Positions 1 through 9,231 of a stretch of 64,000 bases of DNA are shown here, one piece after another. Position 1 is the stretch's first letter, and each line of letters opens with the position of its first letter. The stretch is from the NCBI GenBank assembly GCA_039192515.1, contig JBCCXA010000008.1, positions 43,700 to 107,699 of the forward strand. Reading direction: 5' to 3'. Under the pieces are notes generated by a model that was not told the origin of the DNA, made no database searches, and worked only from the letters and a program-made list of their open reading frames with translations. This stretch comes from Verrucomicrobiota bacterium (GTDB lineage Bacteria; Verrucomicrobiota; Verrucomicrobiia; Methylacidiphilales; JBCCWR01). Both the position numbers and the translations under genes were made by a program.

Positions 1-1
1 C

Positions 2-214
2 ATGACTAGCTGCTTTCGAATTGCTACCCATATGCTCATGCTTGGCACAGGCGATTTACAGGGTAAAGTAGTCGCCTATGGCACACCTGAAGAAATACGA
101 AATAATCCACACCCATTTCTTCAACAATTTATTAAAGGAGAACCTGACGGACCTATCCCACTAAAACTTTCGAAAGATGCTTATATCAAACGCCTAGTAG
201 GCGAAGAAACTTAA
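2..214 (+). CDS. mlaF: Phospholipid-transport ABC ATPase, C-terminal fragment (MlaF-like)
   Basis: This is the last 70 codons of a gene that begins before the window. The opening residues THDMTSCFRIATHMLML fit the region just after Walker B in ABC ATPases (the H-loop 'THD' followed by the 'A-D-R-hhhL' helix), with the T-H-D part inferred from the frame continuing upstream. GKVVAYGTPEEIRNNPHPF is the typical end of an MlaF/Ttg2A ATPase ('G-x-P-E-E-h'). The first Met is therefore internal, not a start. An MCE-domain gene follows 25 bp later, the usual mlaF-mlaD order, so the likely role is the ATPase that powers phospholipid transport between inner and outer membranes. Walker A, the Q-loop and the signature motif are outside the window. 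Confidence 0.8.
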   Translation: MTSCFRIATHMLMLGTGDLQGKVVAYGTPEEIRNNPHPFLQQFIKGEPDGPIPLKLSKDAYIKRLVGEET

Positions 215-239
215 AAGATGCTCTAGAAGAATAAATCCT

Positions 240-1145
240 ATGAAAAAAAATAATTTAGCTAATTACATTATAGCAGGGGTTGTGATTGCCTGTAGCCTCG
301 TACTTTTGGCTGCGCTTACTCATGCCTTGACCAAAACTCGCCTAACAAGGCCCGGAAAAACGGTTCTGGTCGATTTCCCATCTGTGATTGGTATTAAAGT
401 TCATTCCTCCGTTCGTTATAGCGGGGCTCCTGTTGGTTATGTCAGTGACATCTATCCTCTTACTTTAGAGGAACGCCAAGCTCGTCTGGATGATGGAGAT
501 CCTTCAAATGATCGAGCAGCTATTCGAGTGGTGCTCACATTAGAAGAAGATTGCCCCCCACTAACCCTGGGTACAAGGGCAGAGATGGCGGCAGATACTG
601 TGCTAGCGGAAAAATTCATCAACCTTAATCCAGGCCCCCCAGACGAAAAAGTCCTGCCGAATGACATCGTATTAGCAGGCACACCAGCCGCTAGCTTTGA
701 AGAGCTTACCTCTGCCGGCATGGATACAATGGCCGCAGTGAATAAGATTCTTACTGACTTAAATGAGAAACATCCAGATCTTCCTGATTACATAGCTCAA
801 TTAGTTAAAGATGGGCAAGCAACGCTTGAACAAGCCAAAGAACTTACCGTCAGGCTCAATCTTTTTATGGAAGATAATGGAGATCGTTTGACCACAAGCT
901 TAGCTGAACTAGATGAACTTATGACTGATATGAATGTGGTTTCTAAGAATCTCAAAGTGATAACCACCAATGCCAAGGCACTGACCTCTACTTTACAACA
1001 AAAGCCCTGGCGTGTCTTTTGGGGAGGAGACACGGTCGATGCCCCATCAGAAGACGAAATTCTCAAATCCGACAAACCCCTTCCAACTCCAGGAACAATT
1101 AGTAGTAGAGCTAAGAAGTCTTCGGATAAGGAAGAACTTCCCTAA
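240..1145 (+). CDS. mlaD: MCE-domain lipid-transport protein (MlaD family)
   Basis: 301 residues. One N-terminal membrane helix (about residues 9-30) is followed by an MCE/MlaD domain (about 38-150) containing the family pattern V-x-F-x-x-h-x-G-h-x-x-x-S-x-V-R-Y-x-G-h-x-V-G. A helical region (about 180-245) and a charged, Ser/Lys-rich tail follow. MlaD-type proteins form a hexameric ring that carries phospholipids across the periplasm, driven by the MlaFE ABC transporter. It lies 25 bp behind the mlaF fragment and is likely the last gene of that operon, since the next gene is convergent. It is longer than E. coli MlaD (183 aa), as is common in phyla with a helical extension. Substrate and direction of transport cannot be read from the sequence. 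Confidence 0.85.
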   Translation: MKKNNLANYIIAGVVIACSLVLLAALTHALTKTRLTRPGKTVLVDFPSVIGIKVHSSVRYSGAPVGYVSDIYPLTLEERQARLDDGDPSNDRAAIRVVLTLEEDCPPLTLGTRAEMAADTVLAEKFINLNPGPPDEKVLPNDIVLAGTPAASFEELTSAGMDTMAAVNKILTDLNEKHPDLPDYIAQLVKDGQATLEQAKELTVRLNLFMEDNGDRLTTSLAELDELMTDMNVVSKNLKVITTNAKALTSTLQQKPWRVFWGGDTVDAPSEDEILKSDKPLPTPGTISSRAKKSSDKEELP

Positions 1146-1156
1146 AGGGCAGGTGT

Positions 1157-2218
1157 CTATGCCGGCGCCAATCCGAATTTTTTCTCTAGTTGGTCTACAG
1201 CCCAAGTCGCATGATCTAAAATCACCTCATTCTTTTCTCTTTTGAGAACTTCACGCAGTGCCCAAAGATCTTCTTGATCACCAATATTACCTAACACGAC
1301 GCATAGATTTCTAATCCAACGATCCCTCTTTAAGCGAAAGACTGGCGTTCCCCTAAAAGCATTACGGAATGTGGCATCGTCCCAATGTAACATCACTCTT
1401 AAATCTGGCCTATCTATAGGCTTAAAGCCTGCCTCTCTTGTTTCTTGAGCCCAGCGATTCCAGGGACAGACATCCAAACAATCGTCGCAACCAAAGAGAT
1501 GATCTCCAATTGCTTTGCGAAATTCTACGGGGATAATCCCTTTATGTTCAATGGTTAGGTAAGCTATGCAACGCCTCGCATCTAGTTGGTAAGGCCTGTT
1601 CGTCGTTATTGCATCTGTTGGACACGCGTCCATACAGCGTGTGCAATTTCCACAGTGGTCCTTCTCTGGTTCATCAAACTCAAGTTCCAGTGTAGTCAAA
1701 ATCACTGATAAAAAGAGCCAGGCCCCGTGTTTACGATGAATGAGCATGGTGCTCTTACCCTGCCAACCAACTGAAGTCATCGCGCTAAGCGCCTTTTCCA
1801 TGACTGGACCTGTATCTGTATAACAACGCTGCTCACCGCCCCACTCATTCATTTGATCACTTAATTGACGAACGCGCTTGGGAAGGAGATCATGATAATC
1901 TTTGCCCAAAGCGTATGTAGCTATCTTTCCTCGATGTCCGGGTTGCGGTTGGTAATAATTAGTTCCCAAGACAACTACCCGTTTGGTTCCAGGCAAGACC
2001 AAGCGAGGATTTAAACGGCGCTCGGGATTCCTTTTCAACCATTCCATACCCGCAGCCATTCCCTGTTCTAACCATGAAAAAAAATAGTTTTGTTTGGGGA
2101 AAGGCTTGGCCTCAGCTATTCCACAAACATCAAAGCCTAAATCCTTTGCCAAAGCCTTAACTTGTTTGGCTAAAATCTTGGGCGATACTGTTGGAGATCT
2201 CTTCAACGGTTTTTCCAT
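1157..2218 (-). CDS. queG: Epoxyqueuosine reductase
   Basis: 353 residues, close to the family length. QueG performs the last step of queuosine tRNA modification, reducing epoxyqueuosine to queuosine with cobalamin and two [4Fe-4S] clusters. Visible features: an N-terminal 'LAKDLGFDVCGIA' opening, the catalytic Asp (D135 in DTGP), the G-W-x-G-K-S/N-T motif at about 151-157, and a ferredoxin-like region with cysteines C189-x2-C192-x2-C195-x3-C199 and C244-x2-C247-x3-C251-P. The start overlaps the 3' end of aroK by 62 bp on the same strand. No later ATG keeps the conserved N-terminal region, so the overlap is probably real and suggests translational coupling. Confidence 0.93.
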   Translation of the reverse strand: MEKPLKRSPTVSPKILAKQVKALAKDLGFDVCGIAEAKPFPKQNYFFSWLEQGMAAGMEWLKRNPERRLNPRLVLPGTKRVVVLGTNYYQPQPGHRGKIATYALGKDYHDLLPKRVRQLSDQMNEWGGEQRCYTDTGPVMEKALSAMTSVGWQGKSTMLIHRKHGAWLFLSVILTTLELEFDEPEKDHCGNCTRCMDACPTDAITTNRPYQLDARRCIAYLTIEHKGIIPVEFRKAIGDHLFGCDDCLDVCPWNRWAQETREAGFKPIDRPDLRVMLHWDDATFRNAFRGTPVFRLKRDRWIRNLCVVLGNIGDQEDLWALREVLKREKNEVILDHATWAVDQLEKKFGLAPA

Positions 2219-2672
2219 CTACTTTTATAATCTTATCTGCTTCTTCGTATAAAGAAGAGCGCTCAACCAGTAATTTTTGCAGGACCTCATATGGATCTGC
2301 ATTCTTCAGTAAGGGTCTATTGTGATCTTGTTGAATCCTCTCAGCCAAGCAATTCACCGAGGCCTTTAAGTAATATATTCGCCCTGAATCTCTTAGATAC
2401 TCAAGGTTTTTAGGCTGTGTCACAACTCCTCCCCCGGTAGCAATCACACGTGGTTTACTTAACACCACATTGGCAATCACTTCGGACTCAACCTTGCGAA
2501 AGCCTTCTTCTCCAGCTTTCTCAAATATTTCAGGGATGCTCATGGCTTCCCGATCAACTATGACTTCATCCGTATCAGTAAAAGCAAGCTGCAAAGATCT
2601 CGCCAAGTAACGACCTATAACACTTTTCCCGGATCCCATTAATCCAACCAATACAATGTGTTTTTTCGACAT
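2157..2672 (-). CDS. aroK: Shikimate kinase
   Basis: 171 residues, typical length. It phosphorylates shikimate at O3 with ATP in the chorismate pathway. Seen: P-loop GLMGSGKS (10-17), the shikimate-binding TDTD (32-35), the F-R-K of the SB domain near 58-60, GGG at 80-82, and R-P-L-L in the lid region. It is transcribed divergently from aroC, the last enzyme of the same pathway, across a 60-bp gap. The two promoters therefore probably share that gap and may be co-regulated. The 3' end runs 62 bp into queG. Confidence 0.95.
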   Translation of the reverse strand: MSKKHIVLVGLMGSGKSVIGRYLARSLQLAFTDTDEVIVDREAMSIPEIFEKAGEEGFRKVESEVIANVVLSKPRVIATGGGVVTQPKNLEYLRDSGRIYYLKASVNCLAERIQQDHNRPLLKNADPYEVLQKLLVERSSLYEEADKIIKVDGKTVEEISNSIAQDFSQTS

Positions 2673-2732
2673 AGCCTAGTTCTGAAAATTTTCCTTTAGA
2701 GTTTTCCAAACATTGAGCATCATATTTAGCTT

Positions 2733-3815
2733 ATGGGCAATTCCTTTGGAAAACTATTTCGCATCACAAACTGGGGAGAATCGCACGGCGGAGGCGTTGG
2801 CGTCGTTATAGATGGCTGCCCACCATTGATACCCCTGAACGAAAAGATCATCCAAATCGACCTAGATCGCCGTCGCCCAGGACAAAGCAAAATTGTTACA
2901 CCAAGGAAGGAGGCGGATCAATGCGAAATTCTCTCAGGTGTCTTTGAAGGTAAAACCACTGGAACCCCTATCTCAGTAATGGTCAAAAACAAAGATGCTA
3001 GGCCAGAAGCTTACTCTGAAATGGAGACTCTCTATCGCCCCTCTCACGCAGATTACACTTATCAAGAAAAATTTGGCATTCGTAATCCACACGGTGGAGG
3101 GCGCTCCTCTGCAAGAGAAACCATTGGTCGAGTGGCAGCTGCTGCTGTTGCCAAGCAGGTTTTTAAAAGACAACTACCCAAGCTAGAGATTGTGACTTAT
3201 GTAAAGCAAATCCACAAACTTGAAGCCAAAGTTGATCCAAATAAAGTTCAATTCAAAGAAGTGGAATCCAACATCGTGCGTTGGCCAGATAAAACGGATG
3301 CCGAACGAGTTATCAAACTCATTGAAAAAACAAGAGCAAAGGGAGACTCCCTAGGAGGAATCATCGAGTGTGTCATCCGCCATGCGCCAATTGGTTTAGG
3401 TATGCCGGTCTTTGATCGGCTAGAAGCTGACCTCGCTAAGGCTATGCTGTCACTCCCTGCGACAAAAGGCTTTGAAGTGGGCTCAGGATTTCATTGCACA
3501 AATATGTTGGGCTCAGAACATAACGACCCATTCCGTATCAGAAAAGGCAAGGTCACTACAATTAAAAATGATAGTGGCGGCGTGCAAGGCGGTATCAGCA
3601 ATGGTGAAAATATTATCTTTCGCATCGCCTTCAAACCAACCGCCACCATCATCCAATCTCAGAAGACTGTCTCTAAAAGCGGGAAAAATGCCTCTCTTAA
3701 AGCTAGGGGCAGACATGATCCTTGTGTTCTTCCAAGAGCGGTTCCCATGGTGGAAGCAATGACTAATCTCGTCTTACTAGATCACCATCTCAGAAATAAG
3801 GCACAAAATAGTTAA
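2733..3815 (+). CDS. aroC: Chorismate synthase
   Basis: 360 residues. It converts 5-enolpyruvylshikimate-3-phosphate to chorismate using reduced FMN. The N-terminus [19 protein letters not shown] is diagnostic, as are R-P-S-H-A-D at about residues 104-109, the glycine-rich [10 protein letters not shown] stretch near 125-135 and the C-terminal G-R-H-D-P-C motif. After the conserved GESHG the usual small hydrophobic residues are replaced by Gly-Gly, a minor variation. It diverges from aroK, so two shikimate-pathway genes sit head to head. Confidence 0.95.
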   Translation: MGNSFGKLFRITNWGESHGGGVGVVIDGCPPLIPLNEKIIQIDLDRRRPGQSKIVTPRKEADQCEILSGVFEGKTTGTPISVMVKNKDARPEAYSEMETLYRPSHADYTYQEKFGIRNPHGGGRSSARETIGRVAAAAVAKQVFKRQLPKLEIVTYVKQIHKLEAKVDPNKVQFKEVESNIVRWPDKTDAERVIKLIEKTRAKGDSLGGIIECVIRHAPIGLGMPVFDRLEADLAKAMLSLPATKGFEVGSGFHCTNMLGSEHNDPFRIRKGKVTTIKNDSGGVQGGISNGENIIFRIAFKPTATIIQSQKTVSKSGKNASLKARGRHDPCVLPRAVPMVEAMTNLVLLDHHLRNKAQNS

Positions 3816-3874
3816 ATGACTCTATGTGACTTTGAGCTTGCCGCGCTCTTTCTCGACGGTAGAAACATAGCATC

Positions 3875-4807
3875 ATGTCAACCACAGTCGTAACAGGAGC
3901 AGCAGGCTTTCTAGGATCTCATCTATGTGACAAACTACTCTCTAAAGGACATCGAGTTATCGGGATCGATAACTTTATTACCGGCAATGTCGCAAATATT
4001 GAACATTTAGCAGGTAATAAGCAGTTTAAATTCATCAAGCAAGATGTCACCGAGTACTTATATCTACCTGAAGACATCGATTTTATTTTTCATTTTGCCT
4101 CTCCAGCAAGTCCCATTGACTACCTTGAGTTGCCTATTCAAACCCTCAAGGTGGGTTCACTTGGAACGCATAAGGCTCTTGGACTAGCCAAAGCAAAAAA
4201 AGCACGCCTTCTCTTAGCATCGACTTCAGAATGCTATGGAGATCCACTAGAGCATCCTCAGAAAGAAAGCTATTGGGGTAATGTAAATCCGGTTGGCCCA
4301 AGAGGAGTATATGACGAAGCCAAGCGCTTTGCAGAAGCCATGACCATGGCCTATAACCGCTCACACGGGGTTGAAACACGCATTGTGCGTATTTTTAATA
4401 CGTACGGTCCTCGCATGCGCCTCAAAGATGGTAGAGTTGTTCCCGCCTTTATTGGACAAGCCCTAAAAGATGAGGATATCACAGTCTTTGGAGACGGATC
4501 TCAAACCCGCAGCTTCTGCTTTGTATCAGACCTCATTGAAGGTATTTACCGCCTCTCACAATCAGACTTCGCAGAACCTGTGAATATCGGAAATCCAACT
4601 GAACTTACTATTAGAGAATTTGCAGAACGAATCATTAATGCCACCGGCAGCAAGAGCAAAATCATTTATGAACCTCTCCCTCAGGATGACCCTAAACAAC
4701 GCCAGCCCGATATTACCCGCGCAAAGGAAATTTTAGATTGGGAGCCCACGGTTCCTTTGCAGGAGGGTTTAGAAAAGACCATCGAGTACTTTAAAACAAA
4801 GGTCTAG
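3875..4807 (+). CDS. uxs: UDP-glucuronate decarboxylase (UDP-xylose synthase), extended SDR family
   Basis: 310 residues, a complete extended short-chain dehydrogenase. NAD-binding G-x-x-G-x-x-G (GAAGFLG, 8-14), catalytic STSE (116-119), Tyr146-x3-Lys150 in YDEAK and R-x-F-N-T-Y-G-P near 175 are visible. The Glu in STSE and the substrate-loop sequence 'NP.GPRG.YDEAKR' favour UDP-glucuronate decarboxylase over UDP-galactose 4-epimerase. The product would be UDP-xylose for envelope or exopolysaccharide sugars. Flanked by aroC and a helicase gene, with no sugar-polymer cluster next to it. A related NAD-dependent epimerase/dehydratase with another nucleotide-sugar substrate is the alternative. 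Confidence 0.85.
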   Translation: MSTTVVTGAAGFLGSHLCDKLLSKGHRVIGIDNFITGNVANIEHLAGNKQFKFIKQDVTEYLYLPEDIDFIFHFASPASPIDYLELPIQTLKVGSLGTHKALGLAKAKKARLLLASTSECYGDPLEHPQKESYWGNVNPVGPRGVYDEAKRFAEAMTMAYNRSHGVETRIVRIFNTYGPRMRLKDGRVVPAFIGQALKDEDITVFGDGSQTRSFCFVSDLIEGIYRLSQSDFAEPVNIGNPTELTIREFAERIINATGSKSKIIYEPLPQDDPKQRQPDITRAKEILDWEPTVPLQEGLEKTIEYFKTKV

Positions 4808-4888
4808 CCCTTAGATTTGGTAACCAAACCTTAATATCAGATATATCTCATTGCACTCTGCAGTACTATCTGCATAAATCAGATCTTT

Positions 4889-6073
4889 ATGTCATTTCAA
4901 GAATTCGGCTTAGAAGAAAAAATCGTCCATGGGGCGCAGCGATTACGCTACATAGATCCAACCCCCATCCAAGCAGAGGCGATCCCACGAATTCTTGCAG
5001 GGGTAGACATCATAGGCTCTGCTCAAACTGGCACAGGCAAGACCGCTGCTTTTGTCTTACCTATGCTCTCCAAGCTGAAAAACACTGGGAAGCTAAGAGC
5101 CTTGATTGTGGAGCCAACGCGTGAATTAGCTGCCCAAGTTTTTGAAGTATGCCAAGACCTTTCCCACTTTACTGACATGCACATCACTCTATTGCACGGA
5201 GGAGTAAAATACGAAAATCAAAAAAAATCTCTTTCTCAAAACCCTGATGTGGTCATCGCGACTCCAGGACGCCTTTTAGATCACTTGCAACAGAAACAAC
5301 TCAACTTCAACTGCCTTGAAATGCTTGTGATAGACGAAGCTGATCGTATGCTCGACATGGGCTTCATCCCTGATATTCGACGCATCATCAATTACTGCCC
5401 AGATAAACGACAAACTTTACTCTTTTCAGCAACCGTAGCCCAAGCGATCGAGTCCCTTGCGAGCTGGGCTATGGTGAATCCAGAAAAGATTATTATTGGA
5501 CATCGCCAATCACCTGCTGAAACAGTTGCTCACGCATTCTACCCCGTTGCAAGAGACCAGAAATTTGAGCTACTCCTAGAACTGCTCGAACAAAGTCACT
5601 ATGAAAGTGTGATTGTCTTCTGTCGCACAAAAGCGGAAACCGACAAAATTAGTAGTTGGCTCGATACGCATGGTCATACTGTAGCCGTTCTACACTCTGA
5701 TCGCTCACAATCTCAGCGCACCAAGGCCTTGCAAGAATTTAAAGCTGGTAAAGCAGAAGTCTTAGTAGCTACGGATATTGCAGCTCGTGGGCTCGATATC
5801 AGCACCGTCACACACGTCATCAATTTCGATATCCCACAAAATCCTGAAGATTACGTTCATCGGATTGGACGAACAGGCCGCGCTGCTGCCACTGGTGACG
5901 CTCTTACTTTAATAACAGGCGAAGATTTAGACCAAGTCAGAAGCATTGAACACTACATAGGAAAATCGGTAGAAAAGAAAAAGATCGCAAATTTCTGCTA
6001 CACCTACACTGCGCTGCTTGATAAAAGCCCAAGAGCTAAAAGTAGCTCGCGTTCACGCCGTAGAAAAAGATAG
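4889..6073 (+). CDS. DEAD-box ATP-dependent RNA helicase (RhlE/DeaD type)
   Basis: 394 residues. The two RecA-like domains are intact: upstream Phe (F6), Q motif PTPIQ (24-28), Walker A AQTGTGKT (45-52), PTREL (76-80), TPGR (125-128), DEAD (149-152), SAT (180-182), then ARGLDI and HRIGRTGRA in domain 2. The C-terminus ends in a short Arg/Ser/Lys-rich tail (about 15 residues), likely an RNA-contacting tag. Compact RhlE-like proteins act in ribosome assembly and RNA turnover. The exact orthologue (RhlE, SrmB, DeaD) is not decidable here. It converges on the next gene with only 21 bp between stop codons. Confidence 0.9.
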   Translation: MSFQEFGLEEKIVHGAQRLRYIDPTPIQAEAIPRILAGVDIIGSAQTGTGKTAAFVLPMLSKLKNTGKLRALIVEPTRELAAQVFEVCQDLSHFTDMHITLLHGGVKYENQKKSLSQNPDVVIATPGRLLDHLQQKQLNFNCLEMLVIDEADRMLDMGFIPDIRRIINYCPDKRQTLLFSATVAQAIESLASWAMVNPEKIIIGHRQSPAETVAHAFYPVARDQKFELLLELLEQSHYESVIVFCRTKAETDKISSWLDTHGHTVAVLHSDRSQSQRTKALQEFKAGKAEVLVATDIAARGLDISTVTHVINFDIPQNPEDYVHRIGRTGRAAATGDALTLITGEDLDQVRSIEHYIGKSVEKKKIANFCYTYTALLDKSPRAKSSSRSRRRKR

Positions 6074-6094
6074 CAGTATGTTAAGCTTCATGGG

Positions 6095-7207
6095 CTAATC
6101 CTTTAGGTTAGCAGCCTTGATCATCCTATCTAGATCAACGTGCTTCTCTATCATATCTTGAATGAGGCGGATTTTGGTCTCATTCCCTAGCTCCGTCTTG
6201 ACAGTCATATTATTAATACGGGATGCTGCCGTATAACTGTCGTAGGGAACACTGATAAATGGAATAGGTCTCTCCCTCATAATTTTAAGCAATCCTGGTT
6301 GTGGCAAAAAACCTTGAGTCAGAACTACTCCAGAAATATCCATAGCTGGATCCCCCTCATACGCCTCCATAATCGTCAAGATAAGGTCTTCACGATCGCC
6401 TGCCGTGATGATCAGGGTTCCCGAGTTGAAATAGATGTCTGCGTTGCGAGAAGATGCTGCACCAATCATAACTCGATCTACCCACCTGGTCTTGAGGTGT
6501 TCTCCTGCAACAAACTCTCCCTTTAATTCCTGGCTGACTTGGTTCAACGTAGGCTTTGGTAAATCCTGGTTTAACGGAATAATTCCTAACAAAGGATAGC
6601 CCATCTTGTGGAAAGCTTTCTCCAAGTATGGCCGCAAATAATCTACTTTGTCTGGCAACACTTTGTTGACTATCACGCCAGCAACTTCCACATCGTGCTT
6701 TTCAAATAAAGCTGCATTAAGCTCAATTTCATCAACAGAGCGACCGATACCCGCAGGACATACAATGACAACTTTACTCTCTAAAATTTTTGCAACATGA
6801 GCATTAGAGAGGTCTAATACCGAACCAACGCCAGCATGCCCAGTTCCTTCAATGACGACAAAATCATGCTCCCATGCGACACGACAGAAAGCCTCCTGGA
6901 CTTTCTCATCCATGTTGTCACCAATATGACCATCAATGTAGTGCTTTGTCACACCAGGACCTATTGCTATAGGGCTCATGGCTTGGATGGGCAACTCAAC
7001 AGCATACGTCTGTCCTATAAGAACAGAATCTTCATCTACTTTATGTCCATCTATTTCCACAAATCTCTGACCAACAGGTTTGATATAACCAATCCTAGTC
7101 AACCTCTTTTTTAGAGCCCCAACCAGCCCAATGGAGGTTGTCGTTTTACCCACATCTTGCCTTGTGGCGGCAATATAAATCCTAGGAGTAGTCCTATTGG
7201 CGAGCAT
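6095..7207 (-). CDS. P-loop BioD-like ATPase with DRTGG domain (stand-alone Pta N-terminal-type protein)
   Basis: 370 residues. The N-terminal half is a dethiobiotin-synthetase-like P-loop domain (ATRQDVGKT, 14-22; 'YIKPVGQRF' and 'VVIEGTGHAG' match the AAA_26/BioD fold). The C-terminal half (about 215-330) resembles the DRTGG domain. This architecture is the N-terminal region of long phosphotransacetylases, but here it is a separate gene with no Pta catalytic domain. Function is unknown; in Pta the equivalent region is regulatory. It is the last gene of the minus-strand run beginning near 14.8 kb, 32 bp downstream of panB. Confidence 0.75.
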   Translation of the reverse strand: MLANRTTPRIYIAATRQDVGKTTTSIGLVGALKKRLTRIGYIKPVGQRFVEIDGHKVDEDSVLIGQTYAVELPIQAMSPIAIGPGVTKHYIDGHIGDNMDEKVQEAFCRVAWEHDFVVIEGTGHAGVGSVLDLSNAHVAKILESKVVIVCPAGIGRSVDEIELNAALFEKHDVEVAGVIVNKVLPDKVDYLRPYLEKAFHKMGYPLLGIIPLNQDLPKPTLNQVSQELKGEFVAGEHLKTRWVDRVMIGAASSRNADIYFNSGTLIITAGDREDLILTIMEAYEGDPAMDISGVVLTQGFLPQPGLLKIMRERPIPFISVPYDSYTAASRINNMTVKTELGNETKIRLIQDMIEKHVDLDRMIKAANLKD

Positions 7208-7239
7208 GTGTTCTTAACATACGCTTTGTTTAGGCTAAA

Positions 7240-8004
7240 TTACAGGCTTTTTTTCAAGCGATCGATAGCTTTAAAAATTTCGTCGGCTAGTTTTGCCTCT
7301 TGTTTCACAAATGGGGGAACAAACCAAGGAAAGAGTCCTAAGACATCATGAATGACATGTATTTGTCCCGTCGTTTGGCTTCCTGAACCAATACCAATAG
7401 TTGGAACTGATATTAAGGATGTAATTTCATTAGCTACCTCATGAACGACTGCTTCTAAGACGATCGAAAAAACACCTAACTGAACTAAAAGTTCCGCATC
7501 TCTCTTCATTTGTTCAACCTGTTCTGAAGTAACGCCTTTACGTCTATAGCGGCCTTCTTCTTTAATCCTTTGTGGAAGTAAACCTAAGTGTCCTTGAATC
7601 TCAATACCCTCTGACCTAAGCGCTATAATCTGTTCCTTAATTTCATCACCACCTTCTAATTTCACAGCATCTGCGCCAGCCTCTAATAATTTCTTAGCAC
7701 ACCGCACTGCATCTCTTGGAGTATCATATGAGCCATAGGGCAAGTCAGCCGTTATCAAAGCCCGTTGACGCGCTTTAGACACTGCCTTGGTGTGGTAACA
7801 CATCTGCTCCATCGTTACCTGAGTTGTATCTTCATCACCCATTATCACCATACCTAAGGAATCACCCACATGAAGGATATCTGTGCCGGCTTCATCCAAA
7901 ATCCTGGCCATGGGGTAGTCATAAGCCGTAAGCGCCAATATAGGATTCTCACTTGACCAGTGACGAACCTTATCGCAAGTCATTAACTCTTTAGTTTTTG
8001 GCAC
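7240..8004 (-). CDS. panB: 3-methyl-2-oxobutanoate hydroxymethyltransferase
   Basis: 254 residues, typical length. It transfers a hydroxymethyl group from methylene-tetrahydrofolate to alpha-ketoisovalerate, the first step of pantothenate synthesis. Visible: LTAYDYPMARILDEAG near the N-terminus, the metal-binding GDSLGMV region, DLPYGSY, KLEGG and the IGIGSG motif near the C-terminus. It overlaps folK by 22 bp and is probably translationally coupled to it. A folate-synthesis gene next to a folate-using pantothenate gene makes metabolic sense. panC is not nearby. Confidence 0.93.
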   Translation of the reverse strand: MPKTKELMTCDKVRHWSSENPILALTAYDYPMARILDEAGTDILHVGDSLGMVIMGDEDTTQVTMEQMCYHTKAVSKARQRALITADLPYGSYDTPRDAVRCAKKLLEAGADAVKLEGGDEIKEQIIALRSEGIEIQGHLGLLPQRIKEEGRYRRKGVTSEQVEQMKRDAELLVQLGVFSIVLEAVVHEVANEITSLISVPTIGIGSGSQTTGQIHVIHDVLGLFPWFVPPFVKQEAKLADEIFKAIDRLKKSL

Positions 8005-8477
8005 ACCATCTCCTTGTTCTGTTCCTTTAGAATTTCACATAATTTCGAAATAGACTCATCACCTCCTGGCAATACTCGATCTGGAACAATCTCTGAGAGA
8101 GGCTGTAGAACAAATAACCGTTCGGCAGCTCGAGGATGGGGTAATGTCAAACGCTCTGAGTTTATAATCTGATTATCAGCATAAAGAATATCAAGATCTA
8201 GTGGCCGAGGTGCATTTCTGTCTCTTATCTCTGCTCTGCCAGCTTCAATCTCCAAAGCTTGGAGTTCGTTCAATAAATCATAGAGATCTCCTTGATAGCC
8301 CATTTCTAATACTCCATTGATAAAGTCCGGTGAGTTTGCAGGGCAATCCAATGGACGGCTGCTATACCAACTAGATAGAACTAGATGATTATCCATAGTT
8401 CTTAGATAGTCTACAGCCCTATTGAGCGTCATCAACTTATCCCCTAAATTAGCACCCAGAGCTATGCCTACTCGCAT
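7983..8477 (-). CDS. folK: 6-hydroxymethyl-7,8-dihydropterin pyrophosphokinase
   Basis: 164 residues, typical. It transfers pyrophosphate from ATP to 6-hydroxymethyl-dihydropterin in folate biosynthesis. The N-terminus ALGANLGDK and the family signature RPLDLDILY (91-99) with the two Mg-binding Asp residues are clear, followed by L-P-H-P-R-h-x-x-R. The gene starts 1 bp after dapB ends and overlaps panB at its own 3' end, so it lies in a tightly packed operon. Confidence 0.94.
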   Translation of the reverse strand: MRVGIALGANLGDKLMTLNRAVDYLRTMDNHLVLSSWYSSRPLDCPANSPDFINGVLEMGYQGDLYDLLNELQALEIEAGRAEIRDRNAPRPLDLDILYADNQIINSERLTLPHPRAAERLFVLQPLSEIVPDRVLPGGDESISKLCEILKEQNKEMVCQKLKS

Positions 8478-8478
8478 T

Positions 8479-9216
8479 TTACTTAAGGCCTAGTACATCA
8501 AACATATCGTAAACACCCGGTGGTTTGCCCTGCAAAAACTTAGCTGCTCGAATAGCACCTCCTGCAAAAGTATCACGACTACTAGCTTTGTGAGTTAGTT
8601 CCACGCGTTCACCCGTGGCAGCAAAGATCACCGTATGATCCCCCACAACATCACCCCCTCGCAGAGCATGAACGCCAATCTCATTCTTGGTGCGAGCACC
8701 TGGTTCACCTTCTCGGCCATAACGAGCTAATTCATCCACTGATTTACCCTTAACGTCACAAAGAATCTCCAATAACTTCGCAGCCGTTCCACTTGGCGAA
8801 TCCTTCTTAAAATGATGGTGCATCTCAACAATCTCTTGGTCAAAGCCTCGCGATAAAATCTCGGCTGTTTTGCGCGTGATATAAAACAATGTGTTAACTC
8901 CAACCGAATAGTTTGGAGCAAAAATCATAGGCACTTTTTGGCCCAAGGCTAAAACTCGTTCTTTAACTTCAGTAGCATGTCCGGTTGTTCCAATAACGAG
9001 AGCCTTGCTTTGCTCAGTAGTCTTCCGGGCTACTTCTAATGAGACAGAATGATGACTAAAATCGATAACAGCATCACAACCTGGTAAGACCTCATCTAAG
9101 TCATCTCCCTCATCGATAGCCCCTACTACTTCAGCTTCGGGATCTAGCCCAAGCAAACGGATAATAGCTATTCCCATGCGCCCCTTAGAACCTATCACCA
9201 CAATCTTTGTCTTCAT
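8479..9216 (-). CDS. dapB: 4-hydroxy-tetrahydrodipicolinate reductase
   Basis: 245 residues. It reduces the DapA product with NAD(P)H in the diaminopimelate/lysine pathway. NAD-binding GSKGRMG (9-15), GTTGH near 77-81, APNYSVGVN near 100-108 and the signature HHHFKKDSPSGTA (133-145) with catalytic His and Lys are present. It follows dapA by 15 bp and precedes folK. The order lysA-dapF-dapA-dapB places nearly the whole lower lysine pathway in one operon. Confidence 0.96.
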   Translation of the reverse strand: MKTKIVVIGSKGRMGIAIIRLLGLDPEAEVVGAIDEGDDLDEVLPGCDAVIDFSHHSVSLEVARKTTEQSKALVIGTTGHATEVKERVLALGQKVPMIFAPNYSVGVNTLFYITRKTAEILSRGFDQEIVEMHHHFKKDSPSGTAAKLLEILCDVKGKSVDELARYGREGEPGARTKNEIGVHALRGGDVVGDHTVIFAATGERVELTHKASSRDTFAGGAIRAAKFLQGKPPGVYDMFDVLGLK

Positions 9217-9231
9217 AATATTTCTTTTTAT

